64,000 nucleotides of DNA, from contig NZ_SWBR01000001.1 of NCBI RefSeq assembly GCF_005116505.1, positions 1,054,001 through 1,118,000 on the forward strand. Direction: 5' to 3'. The stretch is from Pedobacter polaris (GTDB lineage: Bacteria; Bacteroidota; Bacteroidia; Sphingobacteriales; Sphingobacteriaceae). Of the stretch, positions 25,253 through 33,197 are shown one piece after another; positions within the stretch are counted from its first letter, which is position 1, and every line of letters begins with the position of its first letter. Below the pieces are notes generated by a model that was not told the origin of the DNA, did not search any database, and worked only from the letters and a program-made list of their open reading frames with translations. The position numbers and the translations under genes were made by a program.

Positions 25253-25285
25253 AAGCCATTTCTAGCAATTGAAATGGCTTTTTTA
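25253..25285 (+). terminator. Intrinsic terminator after the OsmC gene
   Basis: 10-bp stem AAGCCATTTC (25253-25262) / GAAATGGCTT (25271-25280), then TTTTT. Confidence 0.85.
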
Positions 25286-25323
25286 TTTCACAGTTTTTAA
25301 CAATTAAGCAATTTATTTATCAT

Positions 25324-25331
25324 TAACTTTG
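25324..25331 (+). promoter_or_regulatory. -7 element (TAACTTTG) of the hydrolase gene
   Basis: Consensus match 32 nt before the ATG at 25364; no -33 element recognised. Confidence 0.45.
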
Positions 25332-25363
25332 AGTCCCACATTTTGTGGAATAACCTAAATTTT

Positions 25364-26674
25364 ATGAAGAAAACCATTTTATTAGTCGCTCTAATATTGA
25401 TAAGTACCGTTTCATTCTCTCAAAATGTAATTAGTTTATTTGGTAAGGCAAATGAGTTCTTTAACTTGCTAGAGACCAACAAATATGATACTGCTCACCT
25501 ATATTTTGCAGAAAGTGAGCAAGCTAAAATTACTCCAGAAAATCTCAAAAAACTGTGGACTACAATCAAAGCAAGATTAGGTAATGTAGAAACTATTGAT
25601 GTATTGCAAAGTAGAGTTCAAGGTGAGTTTTTTGCTGTTACAATTGAAGGGAAATTTGAAAGAGACATTCAGAATTTTGTTTTGATGTTTAATAAGAGCG
25701 AAAAACTGGTTGGGCTTTATATGCCTCCAAAAGCGATAGCATATACAAAACCATTTTACGTTGATACAGCTTTATATACAGAAAAATCGGTATATCTACA
25801 GTCGTCTAATCATCAATTAGCGGCTATAATTACAACGCCAAAAAATATAACAAATTTTCCGATAGTTGTTTTAGTTCATGGTTCTGGTCCTGCAGATATG
25901 GATGGCACTGTTGGGCCAAATAAACCATTAAAAGACATTGCTACTGGTCTAGCTTCAAAAGGTATTGGCTCGGTGCGTTATGTAAAAAGAACAGTTATTT
26001 ATCCGGCAGAATTTAATAAGGCTTTTACAGTTAAGGAAGAGGTATTGGATGATGCAGTTGCAGCTATTGCATTAGCCAAAACTGTTAAAGGAGCCGATGT
26101 AAAGAATGTTTATATCCTTGGCCATAGTTTAGGGGGAATGCTTGCTCCGCGTATAGCGACCTTAGTACCAGATTTAAAAGGGATGATTTTAGCAGCTGCG
26201 CCAGCAAGAAAATTAACAGACATTATTATTGATCAAAATAAATATGCTGTTGCTCAAGCAAAAGACACTACTGCGGCGACAAAAAAACTTCTAGCAGATG
26301 CCATTAAAGCCGTAGAGGTTACCAGGATTTCTAAATTAAGAACCACAATTAAACCAGACTCGATAATCTTAGGCTTACCAGCATCTTATTGGATCGATCT
26401 AAATGCTTATAACCAGGTTGCAGCAGCAAAAGCCTCTTTAAAAAAGATTTTTATTGCACAAGGTGGAAATGACTATCAGGTTTCTGAAGTAGACTTTAAT
26501 CTTTGGAAGGCAGCATTAGCGGGTAAAACAGGTGTGACGTTAAAATTTTATCCAGAGATTAATCATTTATTAAGTCCTCAATTGGAAAAAGGAACTACTG
26601 CTCAATACCAAGTTATGGTAAATGTTTCTGAACAGGTGGTAAAAGATATTGCAGCTTTTATACTCGCAAAGTAA
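25364..26674 (+). CDS. Secreted alpha/beta hydrolase with N-terminal DUF3887-like domain
   Basis: 436 aa from ATG 25364, with a signal peptide (MKKTILLVALILISTVSFS). A DUF3887-like domain (about 20-130, LFGKANEFFNLLETNKYDTAHLYF) precedes an alpha/beta hydrolase domain with oxyanion segment LVHGSGPADMDG, nucleophile elbow GHSLGG, and probable acid and His in QGGNDYQVS and EINHLLS. This architecture occurs in Bacteroidota and Firmicutes peptidase/esterase-like proteins. The substrate is unknown. Monocistronic. Confidence 0.88.
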   Translation: MKKTILLVALILISTVSFSQNVISLFGKANEFFNLLETNKYDTAHLYFAESEQAKITPENLKKLWTTIKARLGNVETIDVLQSRVQGEFFAVTIEGKFERDIQNFVLMFNKSEKLVGLYMPPKAIAYTKPFYVDTALYTEKSVYLQSSNHQLAAIITTPKNITNFPIVVLVHGSGPADMDGTVGPNKPLKDIATGLASKGIGSVRYVKRTVIYPAEFNKAFTVKEEVLDDAVAAIALAKTVKGADVKNVYILGHSLGGMLAPRIATLVPDLKGMILAAAPARKLTDIIIDQNKYAVAQAKDTTAATKKLLADAIKAVEVTRISKLRTTIKPDSIILGLPASYWIDLNAYNQVAAAKASLKKIFIAQGGNDYQVSEVDFNLWKAALAGKTGVTLKFYPEINHLLSPQLEKGTTAQYQVMVNVSEQVVKDIAAFILAK

Positions 26675-26726
26675 GGCCCAATTTTTTAATAATTAGGGCT
26701 ATCTTATAATTTTCGTTTTTAAATTG

Positions 26727-26734
26727 TACCTTTG
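26727..26734 (+). promoter_or_regulatory. -7 element (TACCTTTG) of the J-domain gene
   Basis: Strong TAnnTTTG match; it predicts a leader of about 70 nt before the ATG at 26813. Confidence 0.5.
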
Positions 26735-26812
26735 CAAAAAAATATTTGTTTCCCTGTTACTTGGTTTTAAATTTTGCAACCGTTTCATAAACAATAACAT
26801 ATAAAAAAGGTT

Positions 26813-27259
26813 ATGAAGAAAGTTGGAGATTACAGAAAAACATTAGGTGTTACTAAAGCAACAGAGCTAAAGGAAATTAAGAGTATTTACAGAGGTTTGA
26901 TGAAAGATTGGCACCCTGATAAGTTTAGTGCTGATGCAGAAAAGCATGTTGAAGCTGAAGAAAAAAGTAAAGAAATTATTGAAGCTTATAACTTTTTATT
27001 GAGCATTGCACCAGAAACTTTGGAGCATGCAAAAGATGAATATATTCAAACTACAACATTATCTAACATCCAAGATTTTCAGTTTAAAGACGCTATTCTA
27101 CGCATTGATTTTTTTGATGGTAGCGCCTATGAATATTTTGATGTGCCTAGAGCAATGTACATCAAATTGGTAAATGCCGATTCTCCAGGTAGGTTTGCAA
27201 GAAGACATATCTTCAATGCATTCCCTTATCGTAACGTAGCAAAATTAGCTACAGCGTAA
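26813..27259 (+). CDS. J-domain protein with C-terminal KTSC domain
   Basis: 148 aa. N-terminal J domain (about 5-70) with the diagnostic HPD at 34-36 (MKDWHPDKF), which stimulates DnaK-type ATPase activity. The C-terminal domain (about 80-140: AILRIDFFDGSAYEYFDVPRAM, ADSPGRFARRHI) matches KTSC, a domain named from the C-terminus of some lysyl-tRNA synthetases. The pairing suggests a chaperone adaptor for an unknown client. It stands alone. Confidence 0.85.
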   Translation: MKKVGDYRKTLGVTKATELKEIKSIYRGLMKDWHPDKFSADAEKHVEAEEKSKEIIEAYNFLLSIAPETLEHAKDEYIQTTTLSNIQDFQFKDAILRIDFFDGSAYEYFDVPRAMYIKLVNADSPGRFARRHIFNAFPYRNVAKLATA

Positions 27260-27306
27260 ACTTAAATAATTATTGGTTCAATGCTTATTGAGCTATCCTA
27301 ATATTT

Positions 27307-27345
27307 AACATTAAGGAGTTAAGATTTTCTTAATTCCTTAATGTT
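27307..27345. repeat. Compact inverted-repeat hairpin (AACATTAAGGA family)
   Basis: AACATTAAGGAGTTAAGA (27307-27324), TTT loop, TCTTAATTCCTTAATGTT (27328-27345): an 18-bp stem with one wobble. It overlaps the 3' end of the SDR gene and supplies its stop codon (27338-27340). It may double as a terminator between convergent genes. Confidence 0.8.
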
Positions 27346-28162
27346 TTATCATGCTCTCAGCATATTCCATCCAATTCTCTATTTTAAATTGGTAATTTAA
27401 AACTTCAGGTACATTTTTACTTTCTACCTGTTTCCAATCTAAAAGTTCATCAATAAATGTTGGTTTTTCTAAACCACTAGTTAAACAAGCGCTGGTGTAA
27501 AAATCTTTTCTAGAAGGATGATGAGGTGTTACACCATGGTAAATATTGCCGAAAGCTTTTTGCTCAATAATTGCTTTTGTAATACCGATGCAATCATCTA
27601 AATGTATCAAATTGATTGGTGCCAAACCATTGGCTATTCCACTTTTTCCCGCAAAATGCTTAGCTAAATTTCGTTCTGGGCCAATTAATCCTGCAAAGCG
27701 GATGATAGTTGTTGTGAAAGCCGGATTTTGTTTTAAAACTTCTTCGGCTGCAGATAAAACTTGCCCAGCAACTGTATTGGGTTCGGGTTCATTTGTTTCG
27801 TTAACAATAAAATTTCCATTTTGGTAAATACCAGTAGAACCAATAAAAATAATCTGCTTAATCTTAGCCTTTTCAGCTGCTAATGAGATGTTTTTAATTT
27901 TGATTGGATAATCAGCTTGCGCATTCCTTTTAGGTGGTATACTGACGATTAAAACATCACAATTAAAGAAATTTTCATCATAATTGGTATGGTCACTATC
28001 AAAATTAATTAAGTACGGTTCGATATTGAACTTACTTAGGGTTTCAAGCTTTTCTTCAGTTGTGGTAGAGCCTTTTATTTCATATCCATCAGCACTAAGT
28101 GCTTTAGCCATTGCTAAACCGAACCATCCACATCCTAAAATACTGATTTTTTTAGTTGCCAT
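27338..28162 (-). CDS. NAD(P)-dependent sugar epimerase/dehydratase-like protein (YeeZ-like)
   Basis: 274 aa extended SDR. The N-terminal Rossmann motif is ILGCGWFGLAMAKAL, followed by DVLIVSIPPKRN and IIFIGSTGIYQNG (Ser/Tyr catalytic region) and HLDDCIGITKAI. It resembles the YeeZ group, whose substrate is not known. The last two codons (KH) and the stop lie inside the inverted repeat at 27307-27345, so its C-terminus was probably set by repeat insertion. Confidence 0.85.
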   Translation of the reverse strand: MATKKISILGCGWFGLAMAKALSADGYEIKGSTTTEEKLETLSKFNIEPYLINFDSDHTNYDENFFNCDVLIVSIPPKRNAQADYPIKIKNISLAAEKAKIKQIIFIGSTGIYQNGNFIVNETNEPEPNTVAGQVLSAAEEVLKQNPAFTTTIIRFAGLIGPERNLAKHFAGKSGIANGLAPINLIHLDDCIGITKAIIEQKAFGNIYHGVTPHHPSRKDFYTSACLTSGLEKPTFIDELLDWKQVESKNVPEVLNYQFKIENWMEYAESMIKH

Positions 28163-28171
28163 AAAATGAAA

Positions 28172-28200
28172 AAGCCTCGAAGAGTTTAACCCCGAGGCCT
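28172..28200 (-). terminator. Intrinsic terminator of the 28218 gene
   Basis: Stem GCCTCG (28174-28179) / CGAGGC (28193-28198) with T-rich minus-strand 3' side, located just before the SDR start at 28162. Confidence 0.7.
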
Positions 28201-28217
28201 ATTAATGTTTTTAAAAT

Positions 28218-28742
28218 TTATTTAACAGCTAAAGGAACTGAAACTTTTTCCCATTCTAAGGCAAAACCTTTATTGTCAATTTTGTAAACCAATCTTTCTT
28301 GAATTTCTTTTAACGCTTTTATTTTAACGTCAACTCTCAATTGATCTTCAGCTTCCTTGTAATTGAAAGGGTTTGTATTTGCTACTTCTTTGTTAAAAAT
28401 AGCTGTCCAAGTACCACTTTCTTTAGGGATTAGGAAGAAATTATATTTTCCAGCTGGCAATTTTTTACCCTGAACGGTGATGTCTTTATCTGTTTCGAAA
28501 GTAGTAGTTTTATTTGCGCCCGCACGCCAAACTTTATCATACTTTTCTAATCCACCCCAAATGGTACGACCTTTTACGCCTGGGCTACTATAATTAATTG
28601 TAACGTTTGCCGCTCCAATTTTTCCTGTCGCGGTTGCAGGTGGACTTGCTGGTGCCTTTGTTTCTTGTGCAAATGCATTTGCCGAAATTGTAGCTACAAA
28701 TAAGAAAGTAGCTATTGATTTGATTGTCTTTTTCATTATCAT
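28218..28742 (-). CDS. DUF2911 secreted protein
   Basis: 174 aa (ATG at 28742 or 28736). Signal peptide ending ANAFAQ. A DUF2911 domain follows: INYSSPGVKGRTIWGG, DKVWRAGANKTTTFETDKDI, LPAGKYNFFLIPKE, WTAIFNKE. DUF2911 is a common Bacteroidota periplasmic domain of unknown function. It is divergent from a longer DUF2911 paralogue at 28899 and shares a 156-nt promoter region with it. Confidence 0.9.
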   Translation of the reverse strand: MIMKKTIKSIATFLFVATISANAFAQETKAPASPPATATGKIGAANVTINYSSPGVKGRTIWGGLEKYDKVWRAGANKTTTFETDKDITVQGKKLPAGKYNFFLIPKESGTWTAIFNKEVANTNPFNYKEAEDQLRVDVKIKALKEIQERLVYKIDNKGFALEWEKVSVPLAVK

Positions 28743-28898
28743 TTAATTTTTGGTTAACAGATCTGATTTCCACTAATCTAAGGTTTTAGCTTAACAAATT
28801 TCAATGTGCTAATGTTTCTTTACATTCAGTTAGCGATTTGAATAAAGTTTAAAATTTTATTATTGTAAATTTAAGCGCAAAACTTAAATCAAAACAAA

Positions 28899-29744
28899 AT
28901 GAAATTTACAACAAAAACAGTGCTCTTGCTATTAATTGCTTTAGGCATAAATAATAGCTTAAGTGCACAATTAAAGTTGCCTGCGCCAAGTAGCACGCAA
29001 ACAATTATCCAAGAATTTGGATTAGGGAAAATAACTTTGGTGTATGCTAGACCCAATGTAAAAGGCCGTAAAATGTTTGGCGGAATGGAGCCTATGGACA
29101 AAGTTTGGAGAACAGGAGCAAACGCGACTACAATGATCACTTTTACCGAACCTGTTAAAATTGAAGGACAAGATTTGCCAGCTGGCGAATATGGTTTGTT
29201 TTCTATCCCTAACGCAAAGGAATGGACGATCATTTTCAGTAAAAATGCAAAACAATGGGGTGCTTATACCTACAACCAAAACGATGATGTTTTGCGTGTA
29301 AAAGTTAAGCCAAAGGCGACAAAAGACGTAACAGAAACATTTACGATGCAATTTGTAAACGTAACAGAAAGTAAAGCACAATTACATTTAGCTTGGGAAA
29401 ACACAGCGGTTACTGTAAACTTAACAACTGATGTTGATACCAAAGCAATGGCTAATATTGCTGAAGCAATGAAGGGTGAGAAAAAACCATATATGCAATC
29501 GGCTATTTATTATTTTACCAACGGTAAAGATTTAAAAACTGCTTTAGGTTGGATGGTAGAAGCTGATAAAGCAGAACCAAAAATGCCATGGACTAAGTTA
29601 TGGTTAGGAAAAATGCAGCTAAAGTCTGGCGATAAAGTTGGTGCAGCAGAAAGTGCAAAAGCTGGTATCGAGTTAGCTACTACAATGAAAAATGATGAAT
29701 ATATCAGGCTAAATACCCAATTATTAGCAGAGGCTAAGAAATAA
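28899..29744 (+). CDS. DUF2911 protein with C-terminal TPR-like extension
   Basis: 281 aa with a signal peptide (ending SLSAQ). A DUF2911 domain (about 30-180: LVYARPNVKGRKMFGGMEP, DKVWRTGANATT, LPAGEYGLFSIPN) is followed by a C-terminal helical part with TPR-like spacing (LKTALGWMVEADKAEPKMPWTKLWLGKMQL, GAAESAKAGIELATT). It is a paralogue of the divergent 28218 gene with the extra module. Function unknown. Confidence 0.9.
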   Translation: MKFTTKTVLLLLIALGINNSLSAQLKLPAPSSTQTIIQEFGLGKITLVYARPNVKGRKMFGGMEPMDKVWRTGANATTMITFTEPVKIEGQDLPAGEYGLFSIPNAKEWTIIFSKNAKQWGAYTYNQNDDVLRVKVKPKATKDVTETFTMQFVNVTESKAQLHLAWENTAVTVNLTTDVDTKAMANIAEAMKGEKKPYMQSAIYYFTNGKDLKTALGWMVEADKAEPKMPWTKLWLGKMQLKSGDKVGAAESAKAGIELATTMKNDEYIRLNTQLLAEAKK

Positions 29745-29777
29745 GTCTTGAGTCAGTATTCCCAAGTCAAATTATAT

Positions 29778-29810
29778 AACCGCTTCAACTTTTGTTGGGG
29801 CGGTTTTTTG
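29778..29810 (+). terminator. Intrinsic terminator
   Basis: AACCGC (29778-29783) pairs with GCGGTT (29800-29805); inner CAAC/GTTG also pairs; T-run follows. Confidence 0.8.
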
Positions 29811-29838
29811 TTTACTCCGCTTCATTCCCACAAATTTC

Positions 29839-29868
29839 TGTTCGAGATGTTAGTGGGTGCATTTCGAG
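29839..29868. repeat. TTCGAGATG imperfect inverted repeat
   Basis: GTTCGAGATG and CATTTCGAGA face each other. Same sequence family as 30466-30497. Confidence 0.5.
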
Positions 29869-29896
29869 AATGGCAACAGGTAAGTTAAGTTCAAAT

Positions 29897-30415
29897 CTAT
29901 TTGATTGTCTTCTTTATATTGGCATAGGCAGTTGTAACTTCCATGTATGATTCGTAAAAATGTTTTTCTCCATTTAATGAAGGAGTTGGAAATAATATGC
30001 TGGTCAAGTAGTACGATTCTTCATCAAAATCAATTTTATAATAATAGAATTCATTACAAATGGTAAGCCACCATGATCCTGAAAAAAAAGGGGCTTTGGC
30101 CTTATACAAGGCAAGTCTTTTGATATCCGAGAATTTTTTTTTGAGCAGTTTACCATCTTTTGAGATTGAGATAGTTTTTTGGTGATAGTCAATCTCTATG
30201 CTTTGATAATTGGTCACCTTTCGGTACTGTAAAAACAAGTTTAGATGCGGAAAACAAAATAAGAGCCAAAAAAAAATGAAGACCAAGGCTGATACCCCTC
30301 CTTGTGGCGATTCCATAAATAGTACCTTAAATAAAACAGGAATTAGAAGAAATGATAATAATATAACCCATTTAAGGCTAAACATTTTGCCTTTCGTAGA
30401 GATTTTGTAAATCAT
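29897..30415 (-). CDS. Membrane protein with PH-like cytosolic domain, unknown
   Basis: 172 aa. Two N-terminal spans (about 15-32 and 43-60) are followed by a soluble domain (IEIDYHQKTISISKDGKLLKKKFSDIKRLALYKA) with the strand pattern of bacterial PH-like or YcxB-type domains. I do not recognise the family. It is flanked on both sides by TTCGAGAT repeats, which may have moved or framed it. Confidence 0.65.
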   Translation of the reverse strand: MIYKISTKGKMFSLKWVILLSFLLIPVLFKVLFMESPQGGVSALVFIFFWLLFCFPHLNLFLQYRKVTNYQSIEIDYHQKTISISKDGKLLKKKFSDIKRLALYKAKAPFFSGSWWLTICNEFYYYKIDFDEESYYLTSILFPTPSLNGEKHFYESYMEVTTAYANIKKTIK

Positions 30416-30465
30416 TTTGTAAATCTAATCAATGGAATTATATAAGCGAAAATAATCACACAGCT

Positions 30466-30525
30466 GTTCGAGATTTTTAGCACAGCGCATCTCGAACTAT
30501 TGATAGAAACGGATTTCAAATCCGT
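30466..30525. repeat. Tandem small palindromes (GTTCGAGAT and ACGGATT families)
   Basis: GTTCGAGAT (30466-30474) pairs with ATCTCGAAC (30489-30497). Then ACGGATT (30509-30515) pairs with AATCCGT (30519-30525). Another TTCGAGATG stands at about 30538. The rest of the 168-nt gap is unremarkable. Confidence 0.65.
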
Positions 30526-30583
30526 AAAATCTTTTATTCGAGATGCCTTTCAGAACATCTTAAATAGCACTTTGTTGTCAATT

Positions 30584-31237
30584 TTACCCTGCAGCTGAAA
30601 TTTCTTTTAATTGCAATTGTTTTCCGTCAAATTTAAACACCCACCAAATTACATATTCACAAATTGAACTGTCATTTTCTGATATCTCGTCTTCTGAAAC
30701 TGTTTTGCCTTTGAAGCCTTTGTTTGAGTTTGTTCCTAAGGTAAGAGTCACAAGTTTATTTTCAACTTTCACACCATAAAAATGATAGCAAGGTTCTGTT
30801 TTGATAATTGCTTTATGTTCTAAGCTCTCCTTCGTTATAAGGTTCTCTACATGCAACTTTTTAAACAGTTGGTTTAATTGGTCAATCTGCAAACTCTCTG
30901 AAATGTCTTGATAAAAACTGATGAACATACTTCTTGTTACTCTGTTGTTATTTTTTGCCAATTGTTCATTGAAGTTGTCATTGTCAATATATATACCTAA
31001 TTTTTCGTTAGAAATTGGGAAACTGAAAATATCAGCCACTTTTTCTTTGTCATTAGTAGAGAAAACTGCTTGAAGTCGTTTTAGTTCTGCGATTATTATT
31101 TGTTGTTCGGAATTAGTTGCTATAGTGTCATTCAGTTGGGCTACGGTTGTTATTTCCTGACCAGCCGTTTTCTTGTCAGCTTGATTACAAGAAAGTAGTA
31201 TTCCAATGATTGTCAGTAAAAGTAAGTTTTGTCTCAT
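30584..31237 (-). CDS. Lipoprotein of unknown function
   Basis: 217 aa from ATG 31237, chosen because it gives a proper lipoprotein signal (MRQNLLLLTIIGILLSC, lipobox LLSC). The mature protein is hydrophilic, with ELKRLQAVFSTNDKEKVADIFSFPISNEKLG (a pattern seen in SnoaL/DUF4348-like proteins) and a C-terminal strand region ending ICEYVIWWVFKFDGKQLQLKEIS. No firm family. It is separated by about 120 nt from the symporter operon downstream on the same strand. Confidence 0.65.
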   Translation of the reverse strand: MRQNLLLLTIIGILLSCNQADKKTAGQEITTVAQLNDTIATNSEQQIIIAELKRLQAVFSTNDKEKVADIFSFPISNEKLGIYIDNDNFNEQLAKNNNRVTRSMFISFYQDISESLQIDQLNQLFKKLHVENLITKESLEHKAIIKTEPCYHFYGVKVENKLVTLTLGTNSNKGFKGKTVSEDEISENDSSICEYVIWWVFKFDGKQLQLKEISAAG

Positions 31238-31358
31238 AATGTTAGATTTGCTTGCGTACAACTCCTAAATACACTCAAGTTATTTAGAATGAATAATGCT
31301 TTAAAGTTAATTGAAAGGATTTTTAATTGCATCTTAACTAAAAATCTAACATTTTACG

Positions 31359-33068
31359 CTAAAATTTAATCTGCGAATCAGCGGCTTTATTTCCCATCAA
31401 ACTTTGTATGATTAATGCAAAAATTACAACCAATAAACAGCCAATTACATTAAGCCATAAATAAGCCACTACTTCACTATAACCACAAATACAAACAATA
31501 ACTTCAGCTAATAGGGCGCCATAGAAAACTGCTTTCCCCTTTACAGATTTAAGGTAAAAAGCGACGATGAAAACGCCCAAGATTGTACCGTAAATAAATG
31601 ATCCTAAAATGTTTACTGCTTCGAGCAAATTGCCAATTTTGCTAGCAAACAATGCCATCACTATACAAACAATACCCCATATAATGGTAGACCATCGAGA
31701 GGCTTTTACATACTCACTATCACTTGCATTTTTATTAATTAAGCGCTTATAAATATCTACCACACTTGTAGAAGCCAATGAGTTTAATGCGCTCGCTGTA
31801 GAACCCATAGAAGCTAAAAAGATTATAGCGATTAATAATCCAATTAATCCCTTTGGTAGGTATTGTGTAACAAAGCTTAAAAAAATGTAGTTGTTATCAT
31901 TTATATTCGCTTTCTCATCATTTTTGATCATGAGGTCGGTTAGTTCTTTGCGAATCGTTTTAGTTTCTTCATCCGCTTTTTTAACCGCAATTCTTTGTTG
32001 ATTTATTGCTGTTGGTTCATTTGCATCTAATGCTTGATCTAATTTCTCTACTTCTTTCTTTTTGCTTTCGAAAGCTTGGTTGTAATTAATTTTAATTTTA
32101 TCCAGCTCTGCTTTATACTTACTTTCCTCTAGTTTATTTAATTCATAGCTATTAAAAAATAAGGGTGCTTTATTATACTGATAAAAGGTAAAGACCAATA
32201 CACCGATTAATAGAATTAAAAATTGCATTGGAATTTTAACCAAACCATTCATCAATAGAGCTAATCTACTTTGACCTACAGAAGCCCCACTTAAGTAACG
32301 TCCAACTTGACTTTGATCTGTACCGAAATAGGAGAGTTGTAAAAAGAAACCACCAATAATTCCACTCCAAATGTTGTAGGGATTTTTCCAGTCGAAGTTA
32401 AAATCTATCGCATTTGTTCTTCCCATTTTCCCGGCAATGCTGACGGCCTTTTCGAAACCTACACTTCCTGGTAAGAGATGAACAACCATTACTCCTGCAG
32501 CAAACATACCACAGAAAATAATACTCATTTGTAAAAGCTGTGTATAAGAGACGGCTTTTGTACCTCCATAAACAGTATAGAAAATCACCAATCCGCCAAT
32601 AAACAAAGTGGTAAACGTGGTGTCTATGTCTAATATGGTAGATAAAATTATAGATGGGGCATAAATTGTAATTCCTGTTGATAATCCCCTTTGGATTAAA
32701 AACAAAAACGCGGTTAAGGCTCTTGTATTTAAATCGAAACGTTGCTCTAAATATTCATAAGCAGTATAAACTTTAAGGCGGTGAAAGATTGGTACAAATG
32801 CAATGCAAAGCACAATCATCGCCAATGGCAAACCAAAATAGAATTGTACAAAGCTCATTCCCGAAGTGTAGGCTAAGCCTGGTGCAGAAAGAAAGGTAAT
32901 TGCGCTTGCTTGTGTAGCCATTACAGACAGGCAAACTGTATACCAAGGCAAACTTTGATTGGCCAACAAATAAGCCTGCATGCTCTGTGCACCTCGGCTT
33001 TTATAAACACCATAACCAACGATAGCTAGTAGTGTTGTCATTAAAACTGCCCAGTCTATATAGCTCAT
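31359..33068 (-). CDS. Sodium:solute symporter (SSS family)
   Basis: 569 aa from ATG 33068 (MSYIDWAVLMTTLLAIVGYG). About 13-14 spans. SSS signatures: YLLANQSLPWYTVCLSVMATQASAITFLSAPG, FYTVYGGTKAVSYTQ and ASMGSTASALNSLAS (Na+ site helix with Ser/Thr). A charged coiled-coil insertion of about 80 residues (roughly 315-400, KAELDKIKINYNQAFESKK...) sits in one extramembrane loop. The start overlaps the stop of the 43-aa gene by ATGA, so translation is probably coupled. The substrate may be a sugar or sugar derivative given the upstream deacetylase; that is inference. Confidence 0.92.
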   Translation of the reverse strand: MSYIDWAVLMTTLLAIVGYGVYKSRGAQSMQAYLLANQSLPWYTVCLSVMATQASAITFLSAPGLAYTSGMSFVQFYFGLPLAMIVLCIAFVPIFHRLKVYTAYEYLEQRFDLNTRALTAFLFLIQRGLSTGITIYAPSIILSTILDIDTTFTTLFIGGLVIFYTVYGGTKAVSYTQLLQMSIIFCGMFAAGVMVVHLLPGSVGFEKAVSIAGKMGRTNAIDFNFDWKNPYNIWSGIIGGFFLQLSYFGTDQSQVGRYLSGASVGQSRLALLMNGLVKIPMQFLILLIGVLVFTFYQYNKAPLFFNSYELNKLEESKYKAELDKIKINYNQAFESKKKEVEKLDQALDANEPTAINQQRIAVKKADEETKTIRKELTDLMIKNDEKANINDNNYIFLSFVTQYLPKGLIGLLIAIIFLASMGSTASALNSLASTSVVDIYKRLINKNASDSEYVKASRWSTIIWGIVCIVMALFASKIGNLLEAVNILGSFIYGTILGVFIVAFYLKSVKGKAVFYGALLAEVIVCICGYSEVVAYLWLNVIGCLLVVIFALIIQSLMGNKAADSQIKF

Positions 33069-33196
33069 TCGAAATATTTTGTAAAAGCGTAAAACATTAG
33101 AATAAGTAAAACAAGCCAAGCCATTAGCAGAAAATAAAACTGTTTCCAGGTTTTTACAAACGGTGGAAGGTCTTTCTCATGTTGCTTTTCTTTCAT
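33065..33196 (-). CDS. 43-aa single-span membrane protein, putative symporter partner
   Basis: 43 aa from ATG 33196. A charged N-terminus (MKEKQHEKDLPPFVKTWKQF) is followed by one span (YFLLMAWLVLLILMFYAF) and TKYFE. It begins 1 nt after the deacetylase stop and its stop overlaps the symporter start. Several SSS transporters are known to have small membrane partners (DUF485, DUF997, DUF4212 types). This one is shorter than those, so it could be a new type of the same idea. Confidence 0.75.
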   Translation of the reverse strand: MKEKQHEKDLPPFVKTWKQFYFLLMAWLVLLILMFYAFTKYFE

Positions 33197-33197
33197 T

